This document shows positions 8,692-15,946 of a DNA stretch of 36,721 nucleotides, piece after piece. The stretch is from an uncultured Craurococcus sp. GTDB taxonomy: Bacteria; Pseudomonadota; Alphaproteobacteria; Acetobacterales; Acetobacteraceae. Location: the NCBI GenBank assembly GCA_902805545.1, contig CADCTD010000168.1, positions 1-36,721 on the forward strand, in the 5' to 3' direction. Under the pieces are notes generated by a model. It ran no database searches, was not told where the DNA came from, and was given only the letters and a program-made list of their open reading frames with translations. The position numbers and the translations under genes were made by a program. Every line of letters starts with the position of its first letter. The first letter of the stretch is position 1.

Positions 8692-9419
8692 CGCGGCGCC
8701 AGCATTGCACGGGCGCGCGCGAGATCCTCCGCGGTATCGACGCCGAGCGGCACCACGGCCACCTCCTGCGCGTCGATCCGCATCCCCGCCTCCAGCGCAC
8801 GCAGCTGCTCGAGCTTCTCCCGCCGCTCGAGCGGCGAGGGCGGCAGGGCGACGAAGCGCCCCAGCGCCTCCCGCCGCCAGGCGTAGAGGCCGATATGGTG
8901 GTAGAGCGGCCCCTCGCCCCATGGCGCCGTCGCCCGGGTGAAATAGAGCGCCCGGTGCCGCCCGCCCCCGAGCGGCGTGCCCACCATCTTCACCACCTGC
9001 GAGGCGGTCTTCTCCTCCTCGCGCAGGATCTCGGCGACGAGGGTGCCGAGCGCCACCTCCTCCGCTGCCATGAGCGAGGCGGCGGCGCGGATCGCCGCTG
9101 GGTCGATGGTCGGCAGGTCGCCCTGGACGTTGACGACGAGGTCGTGGCTGCCCTTGCCATCCACCCGCTCGAGCGCCTCATGGATGCGATCGGAGCCCGA
9201 GGGGTGGTCGGCCCGCGTCATCACCGCCCGCCCGCCGGCCGCCTCCACCGCCTCGGCGATGCGCGGCGTATCCGTGGCGACCGCGACGGGGCCGATATCC
9301 GCCTCCTGCGCCCGGCGCAGCACATGGACGATCATCGGCAGCCCATGGATATCCGCGAGCGGCTTGTCCGGCAGCCGCGTCGCCGCCATCCGCGCCGGGA
9401 TAAGGACGATGGGCCTCAT
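8688..9419 (-). CDS. kdsB: 3-deoxy-manno-octulosonate cytidylyltransferase (CMP-KDO synthetase)
   Basis: This 243-residue cytosolic enzyme activates KDO with CTP to give CMP-KDO for lipid A core assembly. Motifs visible are [15 protein letters not shown] near the N-terminus (CTP binding), [10 protein letters not shown] with the metal-binding Asp, HHIGLYAWR, and [10 protein letters not shown] toward the C-terminus. These match the KdsB family over its usual 240-250 residues. The start ATG at 9419 overlaps the kdsA stop (ATGA) and the stop overlaps the kdsD start (ATGA), so the three are read as one translationally coupled operon. No KDO-8-phosphate phosphatase gene (kdsC) lies in the window. 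Confidence 0.95.
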   Translation of the reverse strand: MRPIVLIPARMAATRLPDKPLADIHGLPMIVHVLRRAQEADIGPVAVATDTPRIAEAVEAAGGRAVMTRADHPSGSDRIHEALERVDGKGSHDLVVNVQGDLPTIDPAAIRAAASLMAAEEVALGTLVAEILREEEKTASQVVKMVGTPLGGGRHRALYFTRATAPWGEGPLYHHIGLYAWRREALGRFVALPPSPLERREKLEQLRALEAGMRIDAQEVAVVPLGVDTAEDLARARAMLAPR

Positions 9420-10258
9420 ACCCTCGCCTGCTGCTTGGCGAGCGCGTCGAAGGCCATCAGCGTCTCGATCAGCTTCGGGAAGTCGCGCAGCGGCACCATG
9501 TTCGGCCCGTCGGACGGCGCATGGTCCGGGTCGGGATGCGTCTCGATGAAGACTCCCGCCACGCCGACCGCGACGGCCGCCCGCGCCAGCACCGGCACGA
9601 ACTCCCGCTGCCCGCCCGAGGACGTCCCCTGCCCGCCCGGCTGCTGCACCGAATGCGTCGCATCGAAGATCACCGGCGCGCCCATCGCCGCCATGATCGG
9701 CAGCGCCCGCATGTCGGAAACCAGCGTGTTGTAGCCAAAGGAGGCGCCGCGCTCCGTCGCCAGCACGCGGGTATTGCCGGCGTCCGTCACCTTGGCGATG
9801 ACGTTCTTCATGTCCCAGGGCGCGAGGAACTGCCCCTTCTTCACGTTGACCACGCACCCTGTCGCCGCCGCCGCCACCAGCAGGTCGGTCTGCCGGCTGA
9901 GGAAGGCCGGGATCTGCAGCACGTCAACCGCCTCGGCCACCGGCGCGCATTGCCCCGGCTCATGCACATCGGTCAGCACAGGCAGGCGCAGGCTCTCGCG
10001 GATCTCGGCGAAGACGGGCAGCGACTGCGCCATCCCCATCCCCCGCGCGCCCGCGGCGCTGGTACGGTTCGCCTTGTCGAAGCTCGCCTTGAAGATCAGC
10101 CCGAAGCCGAGCCCCGCTGCCACCTCGCGCAGCGCGGAGGCCACTTCCAGCCCGTGCGCCCGGCTCTCGAGCTGGCAGGGCCCGGCGATGACCGCGAGCG
10201 GCAGGTGGTTGCCGAGGCGGACCTGGCCGATGGAGACGACCGGATCGGGGGCGGACAT
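9416..10258 (-). CDS. kdsA: KDO-8-phosphate synthase
   Basis: This 280-residue aldolase condenses phosphoenolpyruvate with arabinose 5-phosphate to give KDO 8-phosphate. Family motifs run in order: [61 protein letters not shown] and a C-terminal [15 protein letters not shown]. The ATG at 10258 has a GAAGGGAAGAG ribosome-binding site about 9 bases upstream and gives the normal family length; an in-frame ATG 18 codons upstream lacks this support. It is first in the kdsA-kdsB-kdsD operon and divergent from the flagellin gene, so its promoter should be within 10259-10457. Confidence 0.95.
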   Translation of the reverse strand: MSAPDPVVSIGQVRLGNHLPLAVIAGPCQLESRAHGLEVASALREVAAGLGFGLIFKASFDKANRTSAAGARGMGMAQSLPVFAEIRESLRLPVLTDVHEPGQCAPVAEAVDVLQIPAFLSRQTDLLVAAAATGCVVNVKKGQFLAPWDMKNVIAKVTDAGNTRVLATERGASFGYNTLVSDMRALPIMAAMGAPVIFDATHSVQQPGGQGTSSGGQREFVPVLARAAVAVGVAGVFIETHPDPDHAPSDGPNMVPLRDFPKLIETLMAFDALAKQQARV

Positions 10259-10337
10259 GGCGATGCTCTTCCCTTCGGCGCGATAGGCGCGCAAGCCGCC
10301 CGTATCCCTCATTCAGCCCGGCCGGATCAAGCGGGCT

Positions 10338-10370
10338 CGGATTTTTGCCGGGACACGGGATTTTTGCCGG
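10338..10370. repeat. Spaced direct repeat between kdsA and flagellin gene
   Basis: A 14-base block (sGGATTTTTGCCGG) occurs twice, at 10338-10351 and 10357-10370, with a 19-base period (about two helical turns). The T-runs stand out in a region otherwise near 70% GC. It sits 87 bases before the flagellin start and 80 before the kdsA start. Two same-face copies are what a dimeric or cooperative regulator would use, but I recognise no specific factor. No sigma-54 GG-N10-GC spacing or sigma-28 element fits it. Confidence 0.45.
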
Positions 10371-10457
10371 CGGACCTTCATCGGTTCTTTACCCGGAACG
10401 GGCACGATCCCCTCAACCGGCCCGAGGATCGCGGTCGCCTGCCAAGGGAAAAGCCCG

Positions 10458-11294
10458 ATGCCGCTGAACTCCGTGAACACCAATGTCGGCGCCATGGTGG
10501 CGCTGCAGTCGCTCAACCGCACCGGCGACGAGCTGGCCGCGACCCAGAAGCGCATCTCGACCGGCTACCGCGTCGCCGATGCGAAGGATGACGGCGCGGC
10601 CTATGCGGTCGCCGAGCGCATCCGCGGCGCGGTCGCCGCCACCACTTCGGCCAATGAGCAGCTGGGCGGCGTGAAGGGCCTGCTCGACGTCTCGAATGCC
10701 GCGCTCGAGAACGTGTCGTCCGCGCTGACCAAACTCCAGGCCGTCGCGGTGAAGCTTGCCGACGGCACCATCACCGACGAGCAGCGCAGCCAGTATCAGT
10801 CGCAGGCCGGCGAGCTCACGAAGAACATCAAGTCCTTCATCACGGACGCCAGCTACAACGGCCTCAACGTCCTCAACGACCCGGCCAGCATCCCCGTGCA
10901 GGTCGTCACCAACGGGGAAGGCACCTACTACACCTTCAAGGGCTTCAGCGCGATCGCCAACATCTTCAACGCGGTCTCGGCTGCCAGCAGCTGGACGCGG
11001 GGGGGCGCCTCCGCCGCGTTGACCAAGACCGGCGGCATCGGCAAGGCGATCACCGCGACGCTCAGCCAGCTCAACAATTTCGGCAGCTACTCGAACTACA
11101 TCGACAGCCAGATCAACTACAACAAGTCGATCCTGGACGCGCAGCAGAGCGGCCTCGGCGCGCTGATCGACACCGACATGGCGAAGGAGAGCGCCCGGCT
11201 CCAGGCGCTGCAGATCCGCCAGCAGCTCGGCACCCAGGCGCTCGGCATCGCCAACCAGGCCCCGCAGTCGCTGGTCAGCCTGTTCCGGGGCTAA
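10458..11294 (+). CDS. Flagellin (short, orphan)
   Basis: This 278-residue filament protein has both conserved helical ends. The N-terminal D0/D1 is at about 1-140, starting MPLNSVNTNVGAM with the QKRISTGYRVADAKDDGAAYAVAERIR region. The C-terminal D1/D0 is at about 225-278, ending LGIANQAPQSLVSLFRG. Only about 70 residues separate them, so the outer D2/D3 domains are essentially absent, as in other short alphaproteobacterial flagellins. It has no signal peptide; flagellins leave by the flagellar type III pathway. An AAGGGAA ribosome-binding site lies about 9 bases before the ATG. No other flagellar gene (hook, cap, chaperone, flaF/flbT) is nearby, so it is either an isolated filament gene or a paralogue of one in a main flagellar cluster elsewhere. 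Confidence 0.93.
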   Translation: MPLNSVNTNVGAMVALQSLNRTGDELAATQKRISTGYRVADAKDDGAAYAVAERIRGAVAATTSANEQLGGVKGLLDVSNAALENVSSALTKLQAVAVKLADGTITDEQRSQYQSQAGELTKNIKSFITDASYNGLNVLNDPASIPVQVVTNGEGTYYTFKGFSAIANIFNAVSAASSWTRGGASAALTKTGGIGKAITATLSQLNNFGSYSNYIDSQINYNKSILDAQQSGLGALIDTDMAKESARLQALQIRQQLGTQALGIANQAPQSLVSLFRG

Positions 11295-11321
11295 AGCGTG
11301 ATCGCTGAAGGTTGAAACGAC

Positions 11322-11369
11322 CGGCGGCGCACCTCACGCGGTGCACCGCCGAGCCGGACCAAGATCCGG
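11322..11369 (+). terminator. Candidate terminator hairpins after flagellin gene
   Basis: An 11-bp stem with one mismatch (arms 11322-11332 and 11341-11351, 8-base loop) is followed by a second hairpin, CCGGA-N6-TCCGG (11354-11369). They begin 28 bases after the flagellin stop and precede the converging lipoprotein gene. There is no downstream T-run, so this would be an atypical or Rho-assisted terminator. Confidence 0.4.
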
Positions 11370-11398
11370 CATCCGGTGACCGCGGATCATGGCCCGGG

Positions 11399-12091
11399 CT
11401 AGTTCCGCCGCATGTCCCAGAAGGCCGATGGCGGCGTCGCGTTCGCGGCGCCCTGCCGCGGCGGCGGGCCGGCGAGCACCGGCTCCGCGATGGGCGGCAG
11501 CGGTGTCAACGCCCGCGGCGGCGGCCCACCCGGCATACCCGTCACGGGCGGCAGGCTTTCATAGGCCCGGGGCGAAGGCGGGCGCGGCGGCACCACCGAT
11601 GCCGCGGTGAAGGCCACCTGCGTCGCCGGCAAGGGCGCGAGGACCGGCGCCTGGCCCTGCATCGGGACCGGCTGCAAGGGCGGCAGGTCCGGCACCGGCG
11701 GCAGGCGCGACCCCATGGGCGAGGCTGGGTGCGGGGCGAGGATCGGCGGCTCCATCGGCAGGACGGCCGGGCGGGCCATGGCCGGCGCCGCGCTGCCGAG
11801 GAGGATGGGCGCCGCCCCGGCGCGCAGCGGCGCCGCGGCATCGGCACAGCGGAAGACGAGGTCATACTCGGCCGCGTTGATCTCCCGCCGCAGCATCTGC
11901 GCCTGGCTGCCCCGGCCGCCGCAGAAGGAGGAGGCCTCGCCCAGCGCCTGCTGCGTCGCGCCGCCGAGGTTGCGGCTGGCCACGATCACGCGGTAGCTGC
12001 CATCCGCGAGCGGCGTCACCCCCGAGGAGCGCTGCGCCGAGCACCCGGCCAGCAGCCCCAACCCGATCGCCATCCACACCGTCGCGCGCAT
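11399..12091 (-). CDS. Proline-rich outer-envelope lipoprotein
   Basis: This encodes a 230-residue protein with a lipoprotein signal peptide: a short hydrophobic stretch, then LLAGC with the acylated Cys at 17. Residues about 25-85 form a compact domain (GSYRVIVASRNLGG, then two cysteines near 58 and 82). This resembles small lipoproteins in which a helix with a single Cys packs on a sheet. The remaining 140 residues are Pro/Ala-rich (PPLQPVP, PPRPPSP, PPPRALTPLPP) and probably disordered, able to span the periplasm or peptidoglycan. It converges on the flagellin gene and is divergent from the TctC gene. I do not recognise a named family and no partner is evident. Confidence 0.7.
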   Translation of the reverse strand: MRATVWMAIGLGLLAGCSAQRSSGVTPLADGSYRVIVASRNLGGATQQALGEASSFCGGRGSQAQMLRREINAAEYDLVFRCADAAAPLRAGAAPILLGSAAPAMARPAVLPMEPPILAPHPASPMGSRLPPVPDLPPLQPVPMQGQAPVLAPLPATQVAFTAASVVPPRPPSPRAYESLPPVTGMPGGPPPRALTPLPPIAEPVLAGPPPRQGAANATPPSAFWDMRRN

Positions 12092-12258
12092 GCACCCTGC
12101 CCCACAGGCCCCCGGGCCCGCTTGTACCGGGCCGCCCCCACGCAGGCAGCAGAAAAACGCGAAGCGGGAGCGGAGACCCTCGAGTTCCCGCCCGCCGCGA
12201 CAGGCTCGCCGCCGCCGCTGCGCCAGGGCATGCTGGAACCAGGATCCGGGAGGAAAGA

Positions 12259-13236
12259 ATGCACTCGACCCTGACCCGTCGCCACGCCCTCGCCGCGCCG
12301 GCCCTGCTGCTGGCCCGGCCCGCCGCGGCCCAGGCCGGCTGGCCCGGCAAGCCGGTCACGCTGGTCGTCCCCTGGGCGCCGGGCGGCTCGAACGACGTGG
12401 TGGCACGGCTGCTCGCCCCGCATCTCGAGGCCCGCTTCGGCCAGCCCTTCATCGTCGAGAATCGCCCGGGCGGCGGGGGCAGCATCGGCATGGGCCTCGT
12501 CGCCCGCGCCCGGCCGGACGGGCTGACGCTGCTGGTCTCCTCCGCCTCCAACCATGTCTTCCACCCGCTCATCGCCCGGGACCTCGCCTATGACCCAAGG
12601 GAGGCTCTGGAGGGCATCGCCATGCTGGTCGATGTGCCGAACGTGCTCGCGGCGACGAAGGGGCTCGGCGTCCGGACGGTGCCGGAGCTCGTTGCCAGGG
12701 CGAAGGCGGACCGGCAGGGGATGAGCTTCGGCTCCTCCGGCGTCGGGTCCTCCAACCACCTGGCAGGCGAGCTCTTCCGCCTGCGCACGGGGCTCGACCT
12801 GACGCATGTCCCCTATCGCGGCGGCGGCCAGGCGATCACCGACCTCGTCGCCGGCACGGTGCCGATCGTCTTCCTCAACCTGCCGACCGTGGTGGGGCCC
12901 GCCGATGCAGGCCAGGTGACGCTGCTCGCGGTCTGCACCGACCGGCGCGTCGCCGGCCGTCCGGACATTCCGACCATGCAGGAGGGCGGGGTGCCGGATT
13001 ACGCCGTCCGCTCCTGGACCGGCCTCTTCGCCCCACGCGGCACGTCCCGCCCGGCGATCGAGGCCCTAGCCCAGGCATCGCAGGAGATTCTCGCCCTGCC
13101 TGCCATCCGCACCCGCCTCACCGACATGGCGAGCGAGCCGATCTGGATGGGCCCGGTCGAAACCGACCGCTTCGTCGCCGCGGAGTACGAGCGCTGGGCA
13201 CCCGTGATCCGCAGCGCGAATGTCAGGCTGGACTAG
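12259..13236 (+). CDS. Bug/TctC-type tripartite tricarboxylate transporter substrate-binding protein
   Basis: This is a 325-residue periplasmic binding protein of the Bug family, which captures small carboxylates for TctAB-type permeases. It has an N-terminal signal (TRRHALAAPALLLA, ending about AAAQA at 26, possibly Tat), then WPGKPVTLVVPWAPGGSNDVVAR, the ENRPGGGGSIG loop, the GSSGVGSSNHLAGELF segment and HVPYRGGGQAITDL, all hallmark positions. A GGAGGAAAG ribosome-binding site precedes the ATG. No tctA or tctB permease gene is adjacent, which is common for the expanded Bug families. Its last 14 bases overlap the end of the convergent tcuA-like gene, which suggests the ligand may be a tricarballylate- or citrate-like acid. 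Confidence 0.92.
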   Translation: MHSTLTRRHALAAPALLLARPAAAQAGWPGKPVTLVVPWAPGGSNDVVARLLAPHLEARFGQPFIVENRPGGGGSIGMGLVARARPDGLTLLVSSASNHVFHPLIARDLAYDPREALEGIAMLVDVPNVLAATKGLGVRTVPELVARAKADRQGMSFGSSGVGSSNHLAGELFRLRTGLDLTHVPYRGGGQAITDLVAGTVPIVFLNLPTVVGPADAGQVTLLAVCTDRRVAGRPDIPTMQEGGVPDYAVRSWTGLFAPRGTSRPAIEALAQASQEILALPAIRTRLTDMASEPIWMGPVETDRFVAAEYERWAPVIRSANVRLD

Positions 13237-14740
13237 GCACCGCCATCCCGCCCGCATTGGTCCTGAGGTCGGAGGCCGCCGTCGCACCCGCCAGCCGGCC
13301 GAAGACCGCCCCGTTGATGAGCCCCGACCCGCCCGGGTAGTTGAAGTAGAAGACGCCGCCCACGAGCTCCCCGGCCGCATAGAGGCCGGAGATCGGCTGC
13401 TGGTCCGCATCGAGCACCCGTGCCTGGTTGTCGATCCTGAGGCCACCGAAGGTGAAGGTGATGCCGCAGCCTACCTGATAGGCCTCGAAGGGCCCCTCCT
13501 CGATCGTGTTCGCCCAGTTGGACTTGTCGATCGCCAGCCCCTCGGTGCAACGCCCGTCCTTGACGTTCGGGTTGAAGGGCACGTCCGTCCGCACCGCGGC
13601 GTTGTAGGCGCGGATCTCCTCGAGGAAGGCCTTCGCATCGACGCCCTCGAGCTTCGCCGCCAGCTCCTCCAGCGTCTCGGCACGCACCTTCGTCACCTGC
13701 TTGATGCGGTACTCGTCGCGCAGCACATGCAGAACCTTCCGGTCGAAGACCTGCCAGGCGAAGTTGCCCGGCTGCTCCAGCACCACGCGCCCATACTTGG
13801 CATATGTGTAGTTGCGGAAATCCGCGCCCTCGTCGAGGAAGCGCCGGCCGTTCGCGTTGATCAGCACGCTCCAGGGGTAGCTGTGCTTCTGGAAGGCATC
13901 GCCCACCGCCAGGTCGCCATACTCCGGCGCATTGAAATCCCACTGCACCGCATGGCAGCCGGAGTAATTGCCGAAGGGCGAGGCGCCGATCTCGAGCGCC
14001 ATCTTGATCCCGTCGCCGGTGTTGAAGCGCGTGCCGCGCACCTTCGCCAGCTCCCAGCCCGGCCCGAGATAGCGGGTGCGCATCTCCGCATCGCCCTGGA
14101 AGCCGCCCGCGGCGAGGATGACCGCCGGCGCCTTGATGTCGTAGATCCGACCGGGCGCCTTCACGCGCGCGCCCTCGACCTTGAAGCCGTCGTACAGGAT
14201 CCTCTGCGCCCGCGACGCGTAGCGGACTTCGATGCCGCGCTTCCGCGCCGCCTCGGTCTCGGCGGCGACCAGGCCGGGCCCGCCGCCCCAGGCCTCGACG
14301 GTGAGGCCGCCCCAGAACTTGAACCGGCCATCCACCTTGAAGGCCTGCCGCCCCCAGATCGGCGCGAATTTCACCCCCTTGCCGCGCAGCCACTTCATCG
14401 TCTCGAAGCTGCGCCGCACCAGGATGTCGCAGAGCTCCGGGTCGGTGCGGTTCCGCGTGACGCGGAACATGTCGTCGAAGAACTGGTCCTCGGTATAGGT
14501 GCCGAAATCCGTCTGCGCGCATTCCGCATCGGTGAGGTCGGGCATGATCTCCCGCAGGTCCTCGACGCCGCGATAGGCGAAGCGGATGGCGCCCGCGGTG
14601 AACCGGGTATTGCCGCCAGCCTCGTCCTCGGGCGCCCGCTCGAGCATGACGACGCGCGCGCCCTGCTCCTGGGCCGAGAGGGCGGCGCAGAAGGCGGCAT
14701 TGCCACCGCCGACCACGATGACGTCGAACTCCTCAGCCAT
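13223..14740 (-). CDS. tcuA: FAD-dependent tricarballylate dehydrogenase-like flavoprotein
   Basis: This is a 505-residue flavoprotein of the fumarate reductase/succinate dehydrogenase flavoprotein fold, with the pattern of TcuA, which oxidises tricarballylate to cis-aconitate. It has an FAD dinucleotide-binding motif at the N-terminus (VVGGGNAAFCAALSA), ERAPEDEAGGNTRFTAGAIR, a second GG motif in VILAAGGFQGD, and a C-terminal GELVGGVFYFNYPGGSGLINGAVFGRLAG flavin contact. A GGAGG ribosome-binding site lies 7 bases before the ATG. The TcuB iron-sulfur/haem partner is not present. A palindromic operator-like site lies directly upstream. The substrate assignment is by family resemblance only; a ketosteroid-dehydrogenase-type relative would look similar at low resolution. 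Confidence 0.8.
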   Translation of the reverse strand: MAEEFDVIVVGGGNAAFCAALSAQEQGARVVMLERAPEDEAGGNTRFTAGAIRFAYRGVEDLREIMPDLTDAECAQTDFGTYTEDQFFDDMFRVTRNRTDPELCDILVRRSFETMKWLRGKGVKFAPIWGRQAFKVDGRFKFWGGLTVEAWGGGPGLVAAETEAARKRGIEVRYASRAQRILYDGFKVEGARVKAPGRIYDIKAPAVILAAGGFQGDAEMRTRYLGPGWELAKVRGTRFNTGDGIKMALEIGASPFGNYSGCHAVQWDFNAPEYGDLAVGDAFQKHSYPWSVLINANGRRFLDEGADFRNYTYAKYGRVVLEQPGNFAWQVFDRKVLHVLRDEYRIKQVTKVRAETLEELAAKLEGVDAKAFLEEIRAYNAAVRTDVPFNPNVKDGRCTEGLAIDKSNWANTIEEGPFEAYQVGCGITFTFGGLRIDNQARVLDADQQPISGLYAAGELVGGVFYFNYPGGSGLINGAVFGRLAGATAASDLRTNAGGMAVPSPA

Positions 14741-14753
14741 GGCACCCTCCGGT

Positions 14754-14775
14754 CGATGTACACCGATGTATACAT
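14754..14775. promoter_or_regulatory. Palindromic operator-like site upstream of tcuA
   Basis: Two near-identical decamers, CGATGTACAC and CGATGTATAC, are in tandem at 14754-14773. They contain the palindromes TGTACA (14757-14762) and ATGTATACAT (14766-14775). The site is AT-rich against its surroundings and starts 14 bases before the tcuA start codon, just outside the ribosome-binding site. On the minus strand its TATACA could also act as a -10 element. The TGTATACA core resembles FadR-type GntR operators; which regulator binds is inference, and no regulator gene is nearby. Confidence 0.5.
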
Positions 14776-14779
14776 GAGC

Positions 14780-14824
14780 CGGTAGGCCTGTCGAGGCCGC
14801 CGCGGTCGCTGCCTCGGCCTACCG
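14780..14824 (-). terminator. Long hairpin after second hcp, candidate terminator
   Basis: A 14-bp imperfect inverted repeat (CGGTAGGCC-[TGTC bulge]-GAGGC at 14780-14797 pairing with GCCTCGGCCTACCG at 14811-14824, 13-base loop) lies 23 bases past the end of the clpV-hcp-hcp arm. It would separate that transcript from tcuA. No T-run follows on the minus strand, so termination is inferred from stem strength and position. Confidence 0.5.
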
Positions 14825-14847
14825 TCCCCAGCCCTTCGCCCCGGAGG

Positions 14848-15312
14848 CTACTGCGCCTGCGACACGTTGTAGAGGATGTTGGCGGAAACGCCCGTCAGGT
14901 CGTCGGTATAGGATGTGTACTGGATATCGATCGAGGTGAACTTCATCGAGAAGCTGTCAGTCGGTACGCCATCCGAGCCGCTATGGGAGAAGGCGGTGAT
15001 GCCGACATCGGTGAGGGTATACACCAGATAGGGCAGCAGCCTCGCCTGGCCCTGGCGGACGAAGCTGATGGTGACCTTGCGGTCGAACTTTCCGTTGAAG
15101 CTTTCCGTGAGCAGCCCGATGGTGCCGCTGTCGCTGGGCTTGGTGCAACTGACTTCGGTGACCGAGGGCTCAAGCCGCCCGCGTCCGCCGCCATAGACGG
15201 AGGAGCTGTCGCGCGACATCGACCAGGTCAGCGCGGAGAGCTCGATATAGCCGCTTTCGCCGTTGAGGCTGTGCTCGCCGTCGACGCCCTCGTATTTCAT
15301 GAAGATGGCCAT
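14848..15312 (-). CDS. hcp: Hcp-family T6SS tube protein (second copy)
   Basis: This 154-residue Hcp-family protein would stack as hexameric rings to form the inner tube that the sheath propels, and can carry small effectors. It begins MAIFMKYEGVDGE, shows the IELSALTWSMSR strand, a TKPSDSGTIGLLTESFNGK loop-helix segment and a paired-strand C-terminus ending YNVSQAQ. It has no C-terminal effector extension. A GAGG ribosome-binding site is 8 bases upstream. It is only distantly similar to the adjacent hcp (by eye roughly 30% identity), so the pair is old rather than a recent duplication. It is last in the clpV-hcp-hcp arm. Confidence 0.9.
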   Translation of the reverse strand: MAIFMKYEGVDGEHSLNGESGYIELSALTWSMSRDSSSVYGGGRGRLEPSVTEVSCTKPSDSGTIGLLTESFNGKFDRKVTISFVRQGQARLLPYLVYTLTDVGITAFSHSGSDGVPTDSFSMKFTSIDIQYTSYTDDLTGVSANILYNVSQAQ

Positions 15313-15365
15313 CGGGCTGCCTCGGCGCGCTGGTCAGTACGGTGAAGGGAAGCCTGGGGGTCGGA

Positions 15366-15419
15366 GGGATGCGGCGGCAGGCCACCGCATCCCCCGGCCC
15401 CGTCAGAGGTGGCGGTGGC
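15366..15419 (-). other. Overlapping alternative hairpins between the two hcp genes
   Basis: GGGATGCGG (15366-15374) pairs perfectly with CCGCATCCC (15385-15393). The segment GCCACCGC (15381-15388) pairs perfectly with GCGGTGGC (15412-15419). The two stems share 15385-15388, so they exclude each other. The element starts directly at the first hcp stop codon. It could be a terminator, an RNA-processing site or a 3' stabiliser for the upstream hcp; no T-run is present. Confidence 0.45.
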
Positions 15420-15893
15420 TTACGAGCCGGTGCCCTTCGAGAGGTCCCAGGTGTAGTAGACCGGCGAGCCGGTGAGGTCGTCGCCGACCGGGTTGTAGCC
15501 GAGCTTCACCTTGTCGAAGTTCAGGCTGAGCGACTCATTCGGGCGGTCGCCGCCGGAGCTCATCGAGAAGCCGGAGACGCCGCAGCCCTCGAGGTCGACG
15601 GTGAAATAGGCGGTCGGCTTCGCGCCGCCGGTCCGGACGAAGCGGATCTCGACCTTCTTGTCGAGCTTGCCGTGCAGCGCTTCCTCGAACAGCTTGATGC
15701 TGGTGTTGTCGCTGGACTTGGTGATCGTGATCTCGCTGACGGACACGACCGAGCCCTCACGGGTCGAGGTGCCGCGGGCCGACGCGATGGCACGGCCGAC
15801 GCCGAACTGGAAGCTGCCGACCTCGAAATGGTCGGTGAAGCCGTCGACTTTCGACTCGCCTTTGATATCGCCGTACTTAACGAGGATCGCCAT
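15420..15893 (-). CDS. hcp: Hcp-family T6SS tube protein (first copy)
   Basis: This 157-residue Hcp has the classical features: MAILVKYGDIKGES, the FGVGRAI segment, SVSEITITKSSDNTSIKLFEEALHGK, RFVRTG, and a C-terminal SLNFDKVKLGYNP strand followed by a WDLSKGTGS tail. These match the beta-barrel that forms hexameric rings in the T6SS tube and serves as a secreted hallmark. A GAAAGGGA ribosome-binding site precedes the ATG. It follows clpV by 53 bases on the same strand, with a small hairpin in the gap, and precedes the second hcp by 107 bases. Of the two, this one looks more like the standard secreted Hcp of imp-type systems. Confidence 0.93.
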   Translation of the reverse strand: MAILVKYGDIKGESKVDGFTDHFEVGSFQFGVGRAIASARGTSTREGSVVSVSEITITKSSDNTSIKLFEEALHGKLDKKVEIRFVRTGGAKPTAYFTVDLEGCGVSGFSMSSGGDRPNESLSLNFDKVKLGYNPVGDDLTGSPVYYTWDLSKGTGS

Positions 15894-15927
15894 TCTTCTA
15901 TCCCTTTCTGCCTGCCCGGCTCCCGGT

Positions 15928-15944
15928 GACGGCCCCCTGCCGTC
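15928..15944 (-). other. Intercistronic hairpin after clpV
   Basis: GACGGC-CCCCT-GCCGTC forms a perfect 6-bp stem that ends 2 bases past the clpV stop codon and lies upstream of the hcp ribosome-binding site. It has no T-run. It may mark an RNA end or processing point between the clpV and hcp cistrons. Confidence 0.35.
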
Positions 15945-15946
15945 GC

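Noticed and set aside
10341-10457. Sigma-54 or sigma-28 promoter for the flagellin gene
   Set aside because: GG and GC pairs near the T-rich repeats are 13-14 bases apart rather than 10, and no TAAA...GCCGATAA pattern is present.
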